DNA of 64,000 nt from Myrica gale (lineage: Eukaryota > Streptophyta > Magnoliopsida > Fagales > Myricaceae), in NCBI GenBank assembly GCA_963930655.1, contig OZ005608.1:16430001-16494000 (forward strand). The letters are read 5' to 3'. A program made the translations under genes and the position numbers. The notes below the pieces were generated by a model. That model had not been told where the DNA came from. It made no database searches and saw only the letters and a program-made list of their open reading frames with translations. Shown piece after piece: positions 22,582 to 33,799 of the stretch (the stretch's first letter is position 1; each line of letters opens with the position of its first letter).

Positions 22582-23072
22582 GTACTGTTTAATGGAAAAC
22601 TAGTAATTTGTATGCTTTCCATTCAAACCTTATAATTCCAAAGCAAATAATCAAGCCAATTCACCTTACAGCTAGAGAAAAGAGAGAAAATCTATTGTCT
22701 TCTTTGAATCCTATTGGTTGATCTTTAGACACATTTTTTCTTTTGCTTTCATTTTCGATTTTCATTTTGGGTTTATATTTTCCAGCCAAAGAGGTCTCTT
22801 CCAAATGACTTAAATTTTCTCATCATCTTGGGTTGTATTCTGTTGCATTTTGAGAGTCCTCTACAGAAAGGGGAAGCCATTTTGCTTGAAGTGCATGATG
22901 GTTTTGTTAAATTTAGAATTAGTTGAGTTTGCTTTAGCTAGTTTAGATAGCATTATATTGGTTTCTATGAAACCAATATCCTTCGGTGTTTTCTAAGTCT
23001 TGTTAATTTTCTTAAGCATCTCCTTAGCAATTCGTTTAATCTGATAAAAATTTTTTGTGTGGATTTCTGCAG

Positions 23073-23620
23073 TCTTCACTTGCAGCTGCTAGAGCGGACA
23101 ATTTCTATTATCCTCCAGAATGGACTCCAAGCCAGGTACGCCTCAAGTATAGTTGTTATATCACATTGTTACAATTGCTTATTATGTTGCATCACTACTT
23201 TGTAGTCCTCACAATTCCTCTTCTTTCAGGGGTCTTTGAACAAATTTCATGGTCAACATGCTTTGAGAGAGAGGGCAAGGAAAATAGACCAGGGCATATT
23301 GATTATAAGGTGATGCATCACAAGCATTCTACTTTAAGTTTCTGATAGTATGACATTAACGCAATGTATAATAGTTTTGGCAACAAGCCACCCTCTTCTC
23401 TGTGCAGGCCTTTCTAGGCTTAAGAATTTATGTATGCGAATGGCACACTCTGTTTTCTTGATATTTTCTCTTATTCCAATTGATTGCTTGATGTATTAAT
23501 TAGTTTTCTTCTCTATTGATATTCACTCTGTGAATATGTGATCATCAGTGGGGCCCAAAAAAAGACAGGAGGAGTTTGACATTGAGGATGCAGAGACCTT
23601 TGCACTCCCTGCAGATGAAG
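23073..23620 (+). pseudogene. Captured fragment of a CCDC130/YJU2-family (CWC16) splicing-factor gene
   Basis: Three exons: 23073-23135 (SSLAAARADNFYYPPEWTP), 23230-23309 (GSLNKFHGQHALRERARKID, QGILIIR) and about 23529-23620 (CEYVIISGAQKKT, then EEFDIEDAETFALPADE). These match the N-terminal, highly conserved part of CCDC130-like proteins, components of activated spliceosomes. Exons between the second and third (the Cys-rich FEMPFNIWCGGC region) are missing. The third has an extra G after AAGACA that shifts the frame. Introns keep GT-AG ends. It lies in the CACTA element directly after the RPS13 piece. Confidence 0.82.
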
Positions 23621-23740
23621 GTTTGTATCAAGTCTTTTTTTCATACACTTTTTTTGAAGAAAAAGAGAAGGGGGGAGTGCCTAATCATCGAACTTTTATG
23701 TATATGTCATACCTGTCTTGACTTGTTTTTCTATTTGCAG

Positions 23741-23896
23741 ATTTATATATATGGGCTTCGAGATTCAAAAGGTAGATGTTGCTGCCAAGTAGATTGAAGA
23801 CATTGGAGGACTGGTGGACCTCTCAGTTGATCTTGACAAGTTACATGGGAGATGGAAGTTAATGCATAGCAGTGTATTCTCATCTCGTACTCTTAG
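23741..23896 (+). pseudogene. Captured fragment of a plastid-lipid-associated protein (fibrillin) gene
   Basis: After the acceptor CTATTTGCAG the frame reads EIQKVDVAAK, a stop, then IEDIGGLVDLSVDLDKL, HGRWKLMHSSVFSSRTL. This matches the start of the PAP/fibrillin domain (usual wording: VDLS.DLDKL.GRWKLIYSSAFSSRTLGG), which binds plastoglobule lipids. Homology ends at the next exon border. It sits after the CCDC130-type donor at 23621, so an intron may now join two unrelated genes. Confidence 0.75.
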
Positions 23897-24119
23897 TTTA
23901 TATAAAAAATTTGTTACTTTTTAGATTACTTGTAGAGATTTTTGTTTTTGTTGTAAAACGTTATTAATCAATAATATATTTTGTTTTATTACCTTTGGTC
24001 TTTAAATTTTTACATTCAATGAATTTTGATTATTAAAATAAATTTGTATTATCGATTAAAAAAGCATGTATAGGAAAAATTTAGTGGTGATTTAGAAATG
24101 CTGGCAAAAAAAGTTGCAA

Positions 24120-24385
24120 ACCTATAGCGGCGATCGGTGACCGCAGCTAGACCGCTATAGGTGGAACCGGACTGTCGCTATAAACCTATAGCGGCGGTCA
24201 TATTAGGTCTTTAGCGGCGGCCAGTGACCGCACCGCCGCTACAGAACCTTAAGTGCCAAAACAGCGTAATTGCGCATGGGTCTTCACCAGCGGTTTCGAA
24301 AAAAGTCGCGATATATCTATTGCGACGGAGATATAGCGGCGGCCACTGACCGCGCGGTTTTGTGACCTATAGCGGCGGTTTATCA
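24120..24385. repeat. Right subterminal repeat zone of the CACTA element
   Basis: Several copies of TATAGCGGCGGTC and inverted forms, more decayed than those at 20.2 kb (for example CCTATAGCGGCGATCGGTGACC). They define the approximate right end of the element. Confidence 0.75.
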
Positions 24386-24639
24386 CCATCTTTATATTTA
24401 ATTATTATTGTCGAATAAAAAAAGATGAATATTATTCCATAATTACCGAATTAAATGTATATTTCCTTATAAGAGTTATTATCTTGAATGTTAATGGTCT
24501 TATTAAATTTTATACATTTTGCCTATACTATATTTTTTTTTACGCAAATGGAGCTTAGAGTTGACCTAGACTTTGACCCCATTTTGGACCTCTCTTTGAA
24601 CCTCTATTTGGATTGGAGTCTAGCCTCATTCTTTAGATA

Positions 24640-25376
24640 GACTAAGGGAATGTTATTTTTGGTCAAAATTTTAGAATTTGAATCAAACTCTCTAAAAATC
24701 CCAACATTACTTTTACACAAATACCAATACAACTTAACATTATTATTTTTTACAAACATCAATACAATTCAACAACTTCTACACAAATACCGATAAAATT
24801 CTAATATCACCTAAATATTCACACCATACTTAAAATTCTTAAAATTTTACCAAAACGAATATGTCATAAGCCTACTTTTATGGGCTATTGGGTTTGTGTT
24901 TAAGATTTTGGAATTGGGTTTGAGAATCAAGCCCAAAACTAAGCCCACACTACACAACATGGTCGGCCATTAGCTCACTATTCCACCGATTTATGATAAC
25001 AGCCACATGTTATAATTTGCAAAGTGCTACCCACCTTCCCCATTCACAAGGCTAGCTTCTCAAAGAAAATCTACATGGGCAATGATTGTGACCCTAGGTT
25101 AATCCTAACCCTATTTTACTTAACTAAGGTTAGTTGGGTGTTAAATAAGTGCAATGGAGACTGGGTTAGGAGAAGGGGAGCCAAAGAAGAAGAAGAATGT
25201 TGAAATGTGTAGTCCCACATTGCTAAGGCAATGTGGGCATTTGCAATTAGTGGCTTATTAATAGCCTCATGTAAACATTTTAAATCATAAGTGAGAAATA
25301 ATAAATTCAATGTGGATATTCCCATAATTAGATGTCTCACTTATCAAAGTTTAAATCTTTTTATTTCTTACAGAGC
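24640..25376. other. AT-rich MITE-like segment and unassigned DNA
   Basis: 24650-24865 is AT-rich with a run of ACACAAATACCAATACAA words and ends like CAAAACGAATATGTC, common in AT-rich plant MITEs, but no target duplication was found. 24870-25376 holds no recognisable gene; a GGCAATGTGGG palindrome-like pair sits near 25214-25240. Confidence 0.35.
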
Positions 25377-25455
25377 CCGGCGACCATCCGGCAACCTCCC
25401 GGCATTAGTACCGGCGACCATCCGTTATTCAGACCGGCGACCATCCGGCATCTGA
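25377..25455. repeat. Three copies of an ACCGGCGACCATCCG unit
   Basis: CCGGCGACCATCCG occurs three times at intervals of about 35 and 28 bases, in otherwise AT-rich DNA. It lies immediately downstream (minus strand) of a copia zinc-knuckle sequence. Confidence 0.6.
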
Positions 25456-26412
25456 TTTACCATAACTTGTTGGGGCACTCCGACTTGATGTGTCCTGGCT
25501 TCTTGCATCTATAACAAATGGTCTAATTTTTCTTATTACTATCTCTTTGGTAGTTTCTCTTCCTTTGGAATCTTTTGTCTCCTTGCTTTTTTCGAAAGAA
25601 CTTTTTGAATCTTTTAGTGAACAAGGTTATGTCTTCATCATCTCCAAAGGACTCATCATCACTCGAAATTGATACCTTCAAGGCAATGCCTCTTTTTCTC
25701 TTTCCTTCATCTTCATCAACATTTCTTTGATTAATCTCATGTGTCATGAGAGATCCAATCAGTTCGTCTAAAGATAGCTTGATCAAGTCTTTGGCCTCTT
25801 GAATGGTTGTGACCTTTGGTCCCCAAACCTTTTATAGACACCTAAGAATTTTTTTCACCATTTCAACATTAGTATACTCTTTACCAAGAGACTTAAGTTC
25901 ATTAATGATATCAGTAAAGCAAAAAAGCATAGAAGAAATATATTTATCAAGTTTCATTTTAAAAAGTTCATAACTATGAACTAGCATGCTAATTTTGTTC
26001 TCTTTAACTTGATTGGTACCCTCATGGGCTACTTCAAGTTTCTCTAATATCTCCTTTGTTGTATCACAACCAGAAATGCGAATAAATTCACTTGAATCAA
26101 GAGCATAGTACAATACATTCATAGCTTTAGAATTTGAAGACATAAGCTTAAGATCAACAACTTCCCAATCATTTTCTTCCTTTAGCTTACCCTCATTATC
26201 CTTGAAAAATTTAGGACCACGAGAGATAACTCTTCATAGATGATAGTCAACAGCATGAATATATATTTGTATCCTTACCTTCCAATAGTTATACCAAGTT
26301 CCATTGAACAATAGGGGTCAATTAGTGGATTGACCTTCCACGAGGGAAGTACTGACGGGTGGTCATATCTATTCCTTAATAAAAGTATTAAACCCCAGCT
26401 CCGATACCAGTT
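25456..26412 (-). mobile_element. Ty1/copia-type gag fossil
   Basis: Minus-strand relic of a copia element. Parts visible in order: a primer-binding-like site (TGGTATCGGAGC, 26396-26412), a UBN2-type gag region (MNVLYYALDSSEFIRI, LEVAHEGTNQVKENKI, about 25830-26160), a second gag stretch (LSLDELIGSLMTHEINQR, about 25520-25786) and a CCHC zinc knuckle (CYRCKKPGHIKSEC, about 25470-25515). Protease, integrase and reverse transcriptase are absent, and the piece is broken at several points. LTRs could not be delimited. It looks old to middle-aged. Confidence 0.75.
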
Positions 26413-27380
26413 GAGTCTAGATGACAACCCAAGAGGTCATGGGCTACTTTAATGGTAGTCTCTACATTTTCTCTTTCACTTGTATTATTGGGTAGAAGTG
26501 GACTCTAGAAGCACTACTAATTGAGTTGAGGAATCAAACTCAAACCATGTCAATTGTTTTATAGATCGTTCTGCAAAGCCTTTTTTATATTTAATATAGG
26601 CATATGATCTTTTTTTTCCTTCATCAATTTGATTCTTTCAATAAATATCGGGATTCATACATATTAAAAGATAGATTAGCAGAACACAATCTCAAATATA
26701 TGACAAATAAAATAGAGTAACGAATCGAGAAATAACACTAGTATTTTTAGTTGGTTATATCAAAACTTGTCTACGTCCACCCCCAGACTATTTCTTTCCT
26801 TGGACTCTCTCCACTATTCACCAATAGTAATCACACCTTAGTTTTCGCGTTCTAAGTAACCATTACAAGAATTTTCCAAGGTCACACTTCAACTCTCACT
26901 ACAAATCCCAATAACCCAAAGTGAGATTTCTTTTAGTCTCAAGGATAGGCCCAAGTGTATCTCCACATTCAAGTGTTTTACAATTGATAGGTGAAAGAAG
27001 TACAAAGGAATGGTTTTTTAAGCAAGATGTGCAATTGCAAAGTGCAATAATGAGCAAGAAGACAATATTAGAGAATGAAAGTTTTTGTCTTTGTAGGTGG
27101 CAGCAGTAGCTTTCTTGGGATCTAGGTTCTTTTTCTTTGGATGTTAGGTAATAAATGATGATGCAAATTCTTGTATTTTCTCTCTCTGTCATGTTCTATT
27201 TATAGTCCTCTAGACTTCGTGGTCTCCAAGATGCTTTATTATATAGTTGTAGAGGTGCCCTAGACTTTTTAAAACAAAAAAGATGAGCCAACAGTGTTCT
27301 AAAGAATTCGGCATAATCGTAGCAAGTGTCAACACAAAGTCGGCATATCTCAACATCATCATCCTTTCCTGGAATTCAGC
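26413..27380. other. Unassigned, possibly LTR of the copia relic
   Basis: This lies on the 5' side of the copia primer-binding site, so part may be its LTR. No TG...CA pair with a flanking duplication could be fixed. No host exon was recognised. Confidence 0.35.
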
Positions 27381-27560
27381 TCTCTGGTGTATGTGGCATG
27401 TGTCGATACCATCTTCCCATGTGTTGACACCATCAAAACTACTCTCAGGTGTCTGTGGCATGTTTGGACACCTATATGTCTATGCGTCAATACCATTAAA
27501 ATAGTACTCGGGTGTATGTGGCATGTGTCGACATCATCTTCATATTTATCGATACGACCA
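27381..27560. repeat. Diverged ~65 bp tandem repeat, three units
   Basis: The units share GGTGTATGTGGCATGTGTCG and ACACCATCAAAAcTA-type segments, starting near 27383, 27443 and 27508. The units differ by roughly a fifth of positions. Confidence 0.65.
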
Positions 27561-28300
27561 ATGCTGGAGAGGTTTTTCTTCAAATCATCTCTCAATTTTT
27601 TTCACCAAGTCCCATAAAATTCTACTTCTCTCTCTTCATATTTTTTCCAACTCCCATAAAATTCTACTTTTGTCAATAATCTCAGAAAATCCAATAAAAC
27701 TCAAATCTCCTTAATTTTGACAATATTCCACAAATATTTCGAATGGTTAAGGTTTGCAAATGCGTCATACAAGCTGAAAATTTCACAGCAAATCAAAGCC
27801 AAAACCAAATATATAAATGACTAAACAACTCAACAAGACAAACAAATGATACAACAACTTTCAGGAACTTCCAAAAACTCCCAGGAATTCAATAGAAGTG
27901 TAACATCTATACATATAGTAATATCAACATTAGAGACAATGCCAAAAACTTTTAGGAACTCAACAAAATACAACAAAATGATAGAAACTTCCATCAACTC
28001 AACAAATTGAGATCCAAAATACATAAACTTCCAGGAACTTAACAAAATAAAACAAAAAACATGATCTGTCCAAAACACGTACACTTCCAACAAGTAAGTA
28101 GTCACTTTCATCTGTCATTACATGTCCACCATATGAGTCAACAATATCATTCATAGCCATACTGCTATACTGCTAGTAAATGAATTTGTTAGTACTCAAT
28201 AATGCCAATACTACTGGAATATAAAGAACAAAGCTTAAATAGATCAAACAAGATTCCAACTAGCTCAAATAGACTGAAGCTCAAGCCCAGATTTTATATA
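27561..28300. other. Unassigned AT-rich DNA
   Basis: Repeated short words of the type AACTTCCA(g/a)GAACT and CAACAAAAT occur between 27840 and 28050, as in a degenerate simple repeat. No gene was seen. Confidence 0.4.
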
Positions 28301-28309
28301 TTTGATGAC

Positions 28310-29130
28310 AACTCAAACAGACCAGAGCTCATATTATAGTTTCTTTTCTCAGCCACAACTTTTAAGCTTTGAAAACATTTTTGTAACCACGTGCTTGACA
28401 GCTTTGACCATGCCTCAGGGTCAAGCATGGCATGTATGCTCTCAGATAAGTCGTCATGCGATAGCAGTCGGCGATGTATTCTTCATGTCAATGTCTACTG
28501 TAGTAAATAGCAGAACATACATAGATACAAGAAATTCCACAAAGCTTCCACTTACTACAGGAGCACATGAGAGCATTCAAATCCACAACTCGGTGAGCTC
28601 CATACGGATGGTCTATTTCAAACTCGAGACCACTCTGCCATTGGCATACACAAATCTGAGAGTTATTCTTGATCTTCTCTAACTTATTGAATATCTTGGG
28701 CTATAAAGCGTTGTGTGTTTGTTGGAATGTTGCCACATCCCTTGCTTTTTTCTTGTGAAACTGTTCAATAGTTATCGGGGAATTATTTTGAACATTGTAA
28801 TTACGAGTTTGTCATGTGCATATTTTTTTATCCACTCATTGAATGTCTCGAGTAGGTTATTCAAATGCATGTTGCTTTTGCAACCTACACCGAATGCGTG
28901 TCTCGACCATAGAGTCTGATCGAACTCTGCATGATACTTATGCATTCCCACTCCTTATTTCTGTTGACTTCATTACATATTCAAAATCAGTCCAGTTTGT
29001 TGAAGTTGCAGCAGCCTACAACCAATCCTTGAATGCCTTCCCCTTATATCCAGTTGACTTAAAGTTCTCGTGGGTATGACGAATACAACATCTATGAGCC
29101 ATATCAGGGTACCCAGCCTCAAACTTGAGT
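28310..29130 (-). pseudogene. MULE transposase, C-terminal part with SWIM-type zinc finger
   Basis: Minus-strand pieces read, in order: MAHRCCIRHTHENFKS and KAFKDWL plus AAATSTNW (the AEHR...KELKDLLWAAA region of plant MuDR-type transposases), SRHAFGVGCKSNMHLNNLLE (the W.R..F......D.L.NN..E.FN region), then FEIDHPYGAHRVVDLNALMC and CSCSKWKLCGISCIYVCSAI, a SWIM-like C-x-C...C-x-H finger in which the last His is Tyr. Several stops and frame changes break it. The DDE core upstream was not found. It belongs with the N-terminal part at 33.8-34.7 kb. Confidence 0.7.
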
Positions 29131-30655
29131 CCGAAGCCCTACGAAAAATACAAAAAAAAAGTATAAGTCAAGACAATATGCATTATTAAAAAACAAGATA
29201 GACAAATGATGGCAATATTTCAAAGTATTGCCAAATCTTCGTTTTATCCTTCAAAGAGAAAAGAAATAAATAAGTCTATTAAACTCATCAGTGCGAGCTC
29301 TATTGATAAAAGTGGTGCAAGCCAGCTTAAAGTCTGTCAGGTGCTAGTAATTAAGGACTCTCAAAATCTATGTCGTGAAATTGAGGTATCACTGATATCA
29401 TCTCCTGCTTAATTGCAAAGTTAGGTGCATAATTAGGTAAAACAATGCATGATGGTGTTGTGGTCCGTGTGGGCTGCAAAAAAATCCTTAAGAATGGGCG
29501 GTGTAGGTGCAGCCATAGCTTCTTCAAAATTTTCTTCCACAGCACGATTGTATAAATCAATTTCAGCATTCTTATTTGCAGAAGAGACAAAAACTATTTA
29601 GCTCTATGCTGTGAATATCAGTAATAGTACTAAGTGTAACTCTGTATAATATATTTGAAAAGTCTCAGACCCAAGGCATCAAACATCAGTCCATATAGCA
29701 TAGGTTCACCAATACAACAGAAAACAAATAAAGCATGTATCAAAGATAAAAAAAAACTCAAAGGTATGAGAACAAATTAAAATAAAGGAAAATCACAAGT
29801 TTGAAACTAAGCCTAATAATCCTCGGAAATCGTGCGAAAAACTTGACTCACTAAAAAATGAGCATCGCAAAGGCTATTCTAAGTATAAGAGTTTTGTCGT
29901 GTAATAATTAACTCAATGGTTAGATCATCTTCTCAGGAAAAATAGACTAATTTCAAACTCGTGTGAAAACAAGGAGAATATAAAAGCAGTAATATATGCA
30001 ATGAGTGTGAAGATGAAAAAAAAAGTTTACTGAACACCGTTCATATTCATACTTTTGGACTTTTAAGGAATTTGAAATGAAATGAAAGCACTAGAAAGAA
30101 TATTGAAAATTAAACAAAGATAGTAAAGATAATGTTGTTGGAAAATCCTGACGTCCTATGTATGTAAAATCCCGAACTTGCAAAATCAATCAGATGCTTG
30201 AAAGTATAATCTGATTAACTCTACAATTTAGTGGATTTACATTGTCAACCCTATATCAAAACATTTCGACAAAGTTAAATTTACTCTCTCAACACAAAAC
30301 ATAAACTAAGAATGTAATATACATTAAAGTAAATAAAAGAAAAGTAAATAACGAAAATTAAATGACGAAAAAATAAATAACAATAAGTAAATGATAAAAA
30401 TTAAATGACTGGAAGTAAATGACAAGGAATTAATAAAAAAGATCACAAGATTCTTAGATTAAATAATATCATCTCATTACAACCCAAGATTCAAGCTAAA
30501 AGGAAAAAAAAAAGAACATAATCCGAAAAGTGAAACAGAAATTATAGAAAATTAAAGAGGGAAAAACTTAATTCTAAATCCTAGGAATTGGAATACAAGG
30601 TATTAGATTCATAAAGAATAAATAACTAATCTAAAACTGAAATTAATGACGGGAA
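29131..30655. other. AT-rich DNA between the two MULE transposase parts
   Basis: No gene was recognised. A degenerate simple repeat of AAGTAAATGAC(a)AA-type words runs from about 30325 to 30435. Confidence 0.4.
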
Positions 30656-30659
30656 AAAA

Positions 30660-31140
30660 CTTGGTATTGGCAACCATATTAAGAAAATAGAAGAAAATAG
30701 GAGAAGATGGAAGAGTGGCAAGGAGAGACAGATAGAGACAAGAATTGAGAGAAAGTAGGGAGAAAATGGCTAAAAGAGAGAATAGAAAGGAAGAGAAAAA
30801 AAAAGAGAGGGAGAGAAGAGGAGAAAGAAAAGAGAGTTGCTGCTAAAAAAAAGAAGAAAAGTGAGGGAGAAAGTGGGGAGAAAGTGAAGGGAGGTGTGGC
30901 CAAAAGAGAGAAAAAGTGGGGGGAAAGAGAACATGATGTAGGGTTTTGCTAGGTTAAAAAGAAAACAAAGGAAGAGAGTGAAAGTGTCGGCCAAGGGGAG
31001 GAAAAAGAGGGGAGAAAGGGAGAGAAAAAGAAGGGAAAATGCAGCTAAAGAAGAAAAAGTGGAGGAGGAGAGAGAATATCATGTAGTGTTTCCTACGTTA
31101 AAAAGAAATGGGGAGTTAAAAGAGAAAGAGAGGGCAGAGA
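30660..31140. repeat. Purine-rich (GA) tract, about 480 bp
   Basis: The plus strand is almost wholly A and G for long runs (GAGAGAAGAGGAGAAAG and similar). The long minus-strand frames here (MATPPFTFSPLSP...) are low-complexity artefacts of this composition. Confidence 0.85.
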
Positions 31141-31680
31141 TTTAAACGTCTTTTATTTCTTTATTTAATTACAACATTGTCATTAATGAGGCTCAAGATG
31201 CTTTCAATATATTCCCGAGACTCATGTAGTGCCATGTGTCCCTGTCCCTTGTCCTTTGCGAGTCCAGAAAGTAAATAATTTTTTCACTCTCCACAAAAAA
31301 TACTTAATTAGCTCATAATATCATATAATGAAATTAAATTCATAAAATAATTACAATGCCAATAATCATAGTGCACATGATAAAGAAATTATTTTACAAA
31401 TCCATTTGGACACAATATGAATTAGGTACATGATGTTCGAGAATAAAATATGTGCATGAAAATTTAATTTAATTTAATATCAAGTCATAACATAAAGCAT
31501 TAATCATGTTATTTCATCAATTTAAATCACCACTTAGTTTAATGACCCTTAATCAATTTTTCATTTTAAAATCAATAATTATAACATGAAAGAATTACAA
31601 TTATAGTGATTTTAAATGTACTAATCATGCAATATTCTAGATTAATCAACCACCTTATAAACAAGGCATGAGAGACTAAG
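31141..31680. other. AT-rich unassigned DNA
   Basis: No reading frame or repeat boundary of note was seen between the purine tract and the 50 bp tandem repeat. Confidence 0.4.
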
Positions 31681-31916
31681 ACATGGAGCCAATGAAGAGC
31701 CTTGAAAAGTGGATGAATCAGCGAGCAAAACAAGGAGCAAAGTGAGGAGTCTCAACAAGTGGAGCAATAAAAGATAAAAACATGGAGCTAAGTGAAGAGC
31801 CTATAGAGCCTATACAAATGGACTAATTAGAGTGCAAAACATTGAGCCAAATGAAAAGCCTCTATAAGTGGATGAATAAGAGGCCGAAAAATAGAGACAA
31901 ATGAAGAACCCTAAGA
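31681..31916. repeat. Tandem repeat, about 50 bp unit, five diverged copies
   Basis: Copies begin with ACATGGAGCCAATGAAGAGCC or a relative at about 31681, 31730, 31780, 31839 and 31890 and share AAGTGGATGAAT in the middle. Spacing is 49, 50, 59 and 51 bases. Confidence 0.75.
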
Positions 31917-32884
31917 CCTTTGGCAAATGACAGACTAAAATATGTAGAAATACATAATACTTTGGGATATAGAACCTTTAACTATATTATGCAAAAATGA
32001 AGCTACTAGAATATTTTGCGATTATTGTTCTTTCATATACAAAACCCATGATGAAAATTCTAGAGAAAGATTCTATCCTCTCTTGTGATTGACTTCTTTT
32101 TTTGCTTCGATCCCTTTGTTTTTGTTTTTTTTTTTGCAATTGCAGCTTCATTTTCATGCTATGATTTTGTTTTGGCAAAGACTAAGTGGCGACCTCTGGC
32201 GGATACGAGCCACAAAGCTAGCATCAACAGCCCTTGATCTACAACAACAACCTCGTCTGGTAGCTTGAGTGCTTACGCATGTGATCCCATATGCATCGGG
32301 AAATGCACATGGATTTCAGTGCAACAACTGGGGGACCTGCGCCCACTTCTTTACCTTCTTTTGCAGAGAACTTCCTTTGTGTGCCCCTTTTACTAGTGCT
32401 AGCTGAACGCTCCTATAGGAAAAGGAGATTGTGGTGTGCAGCCACTCACTCCCCTAGTGACCAAAATTTCCATCTACGGTATGGCAAAGAAATTGCTTGT
32501 ATTTGTGGACTCGGGTTAGGAATATGAAAACTTGGGTACCATTGTGTATGACCCTTGAGGTCGTTTGGATAGTGGACCGTTTGGCGCATAGGTTTGTGGC
32601 CTTTGTTGCATAGTTGTTTGTGGCCCTTTGGTCCTTAATCATAGGTGTGAGTTATATGCCCTATTAAATGTAACCGGCTTGGGAGACCTATGTATGCTCA
32701 ACACCCATGTAATCTGCCCGAAATAAATTCCAAAATTTCTAAGTAAAAAAAATTGTTCTTTCGTATAAGCAATAAATGATAAGCATATTTTTATCCTAAT
32801 GATTAGAGCTCATGTCATTATCTCATTCTGCTCCTTTGGAGCTCTGTACTTCATATACATGTACAAATATCACGTTATTGCTTC
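31917..32884. other. Unassigned DNA
   Basis: Mixed-composition sequence with short frames only (for example MHREMHMDFSATTGG from 32291), no recognisable protein. It might contain LTR remnants, as T-rich leader-like sequence appears near 32090-32180, but no boundaries were found. Confidence 0.35.
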
Positions 32885-33137
32885 AAAGCAATAGCGAAGG
32901 TGGTTTGGCATTAATAAACGTTTAGTTTCCTTTAATTTGTTACTAATTTATGTATGAGACTTTTTTTCAATGATTCACAGCTTTCCATAAAACAAGGTAA
33001 GCCATATATACGTATTAATTCACAGCTATATTTTTTTAAAATATTTTTAAAACCTTTTCACAACAAAATAGTCTTTCAAATTTAAGCCCTAATATAGTGA
33101 TTAAAAAAAGGGAGAAAAAGTAAGTACAGGTGATTTC
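32885..33137. repeat. Duplicate of the sequence downstream of the ABCB gene
   Basis: About 250 bases here match 36927-37179, the stretch just downstream of the ABCB stop codon. Shared segments include TTTAGTTTCCTTTAATTTGT, ATGATTCACAGCTTTCCATA, ACAACAAAATAGTCTTTC and AATTTAAGCCCT. The copies are about 4.0 kb apart, in direct orientation, and diverged by small indels. Confidence 0.85.
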
Positions 33138-33139
33138 GA

Positions 33140-33790
33140 CACAATTGCAGGTGATTTGGATACATATTGAGAGAGTTATGAATTTTTAAAGTTCAGGTGT
33201 CAAACTATCACCCATCCTTGTACGTCCCATATTTCTTGCTTGTTTCGAATATCTTTTAAGGGGACATTTCAAATCATATTTTATGGATTAGTCTTGACCT
33301 TTAAGTTTATGAAAGGTGAACATTTTAAGACAAATTGCGTGTGTTTTAGTTGAAAAACGAGTGAGTTACAAGGTTTTGAAGTTTGGTGTGTAAACTGGAC
33401 ATGAGGTGAAACATTCTTGATTTTCTTCTTATTTTAGATATCTTTTAAGGGTCCATATCAAATCGAATTCTTACGTAATAGGTCTTGAACTTTAATTTTA
33501 TGGAAGAAGAACATTTTAAGAAAATTTTTGTATTATTTGGGTGTGTAATAAATAAGTTATGAATTTTTGAAAATCGGAGGTTGAGCTGAAGATGCAGTGG
33601 CGTGCTCCATATTTTTCAAACTTTGTCAAATTCATTTAGAAGACCTTTTCAGTAAATGTTTTTGTGTTTCTAGTTTTAAAATTTAAATTTAGAAAATGAG
33701 AGTATTTTTTATAATTTGGAGTAAAGATAAGCAAGTTACAAATTTTCAAAGTTAAAAAAGTCAAGTTGGAGGCAACAATTTTTATTTTAT
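33140..33790. repeat. Diverged ~187 bp tandem repeat, about 3.5 units
   Basis: The anchor GTTATGAATTTTTAAAGTT and its variants recur at 33175, 33365, 33556 and 33735. Between anchors lie further matching pieces (GAATATCTTTTAAGGGGACA and TAGATATCTTTTAAGGGTCC; GAACATTTTAAGA). Unit length is about 180-190 bases, in the range of plant satellites, but the array is short and old. Confidence 0.7.
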
Positions 33791-33799
33791 GATTTTTAT

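Larger units (their letters stand above)
20221..24395 (+). mobile_element. CACTA transposon carrying host gene fragments (Pack-CACTA)
   Basis: It starts with the terminal motif CACTACAAAAAAACAG followed by a subterminal zone of TATAGCGGCGGT repeats in both orientations (20240-20815). A matching zone of the same repeats in the middle and right (24120-24385) marks the other end. The exact right terminus (inverse of CACTACAAAA) is not recognisable, so the right end or its sequence is lost. There is no transposase. The interior holds plus-strand exons of at least three unrelated host genes with their introns: RPS13, a CCDC130/YJU2-type gene and a fibrillin. Gene capture by CACTA elements is known in plants (for example Tgm in soybean). 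Confidence 0.8.

Noticed and set aside
28302-28682. The 126-codon plus-strand frame
   Set aside because: The opposite strand shows a SWIM-type zinc finger and MULE transposase blocks, so this is a shadow frame.
30679-30994. Minus-strand 74-codon frames rich in Phe, Leu and Ser
   Set aside because: They result from the purine tract; no protein-like features.
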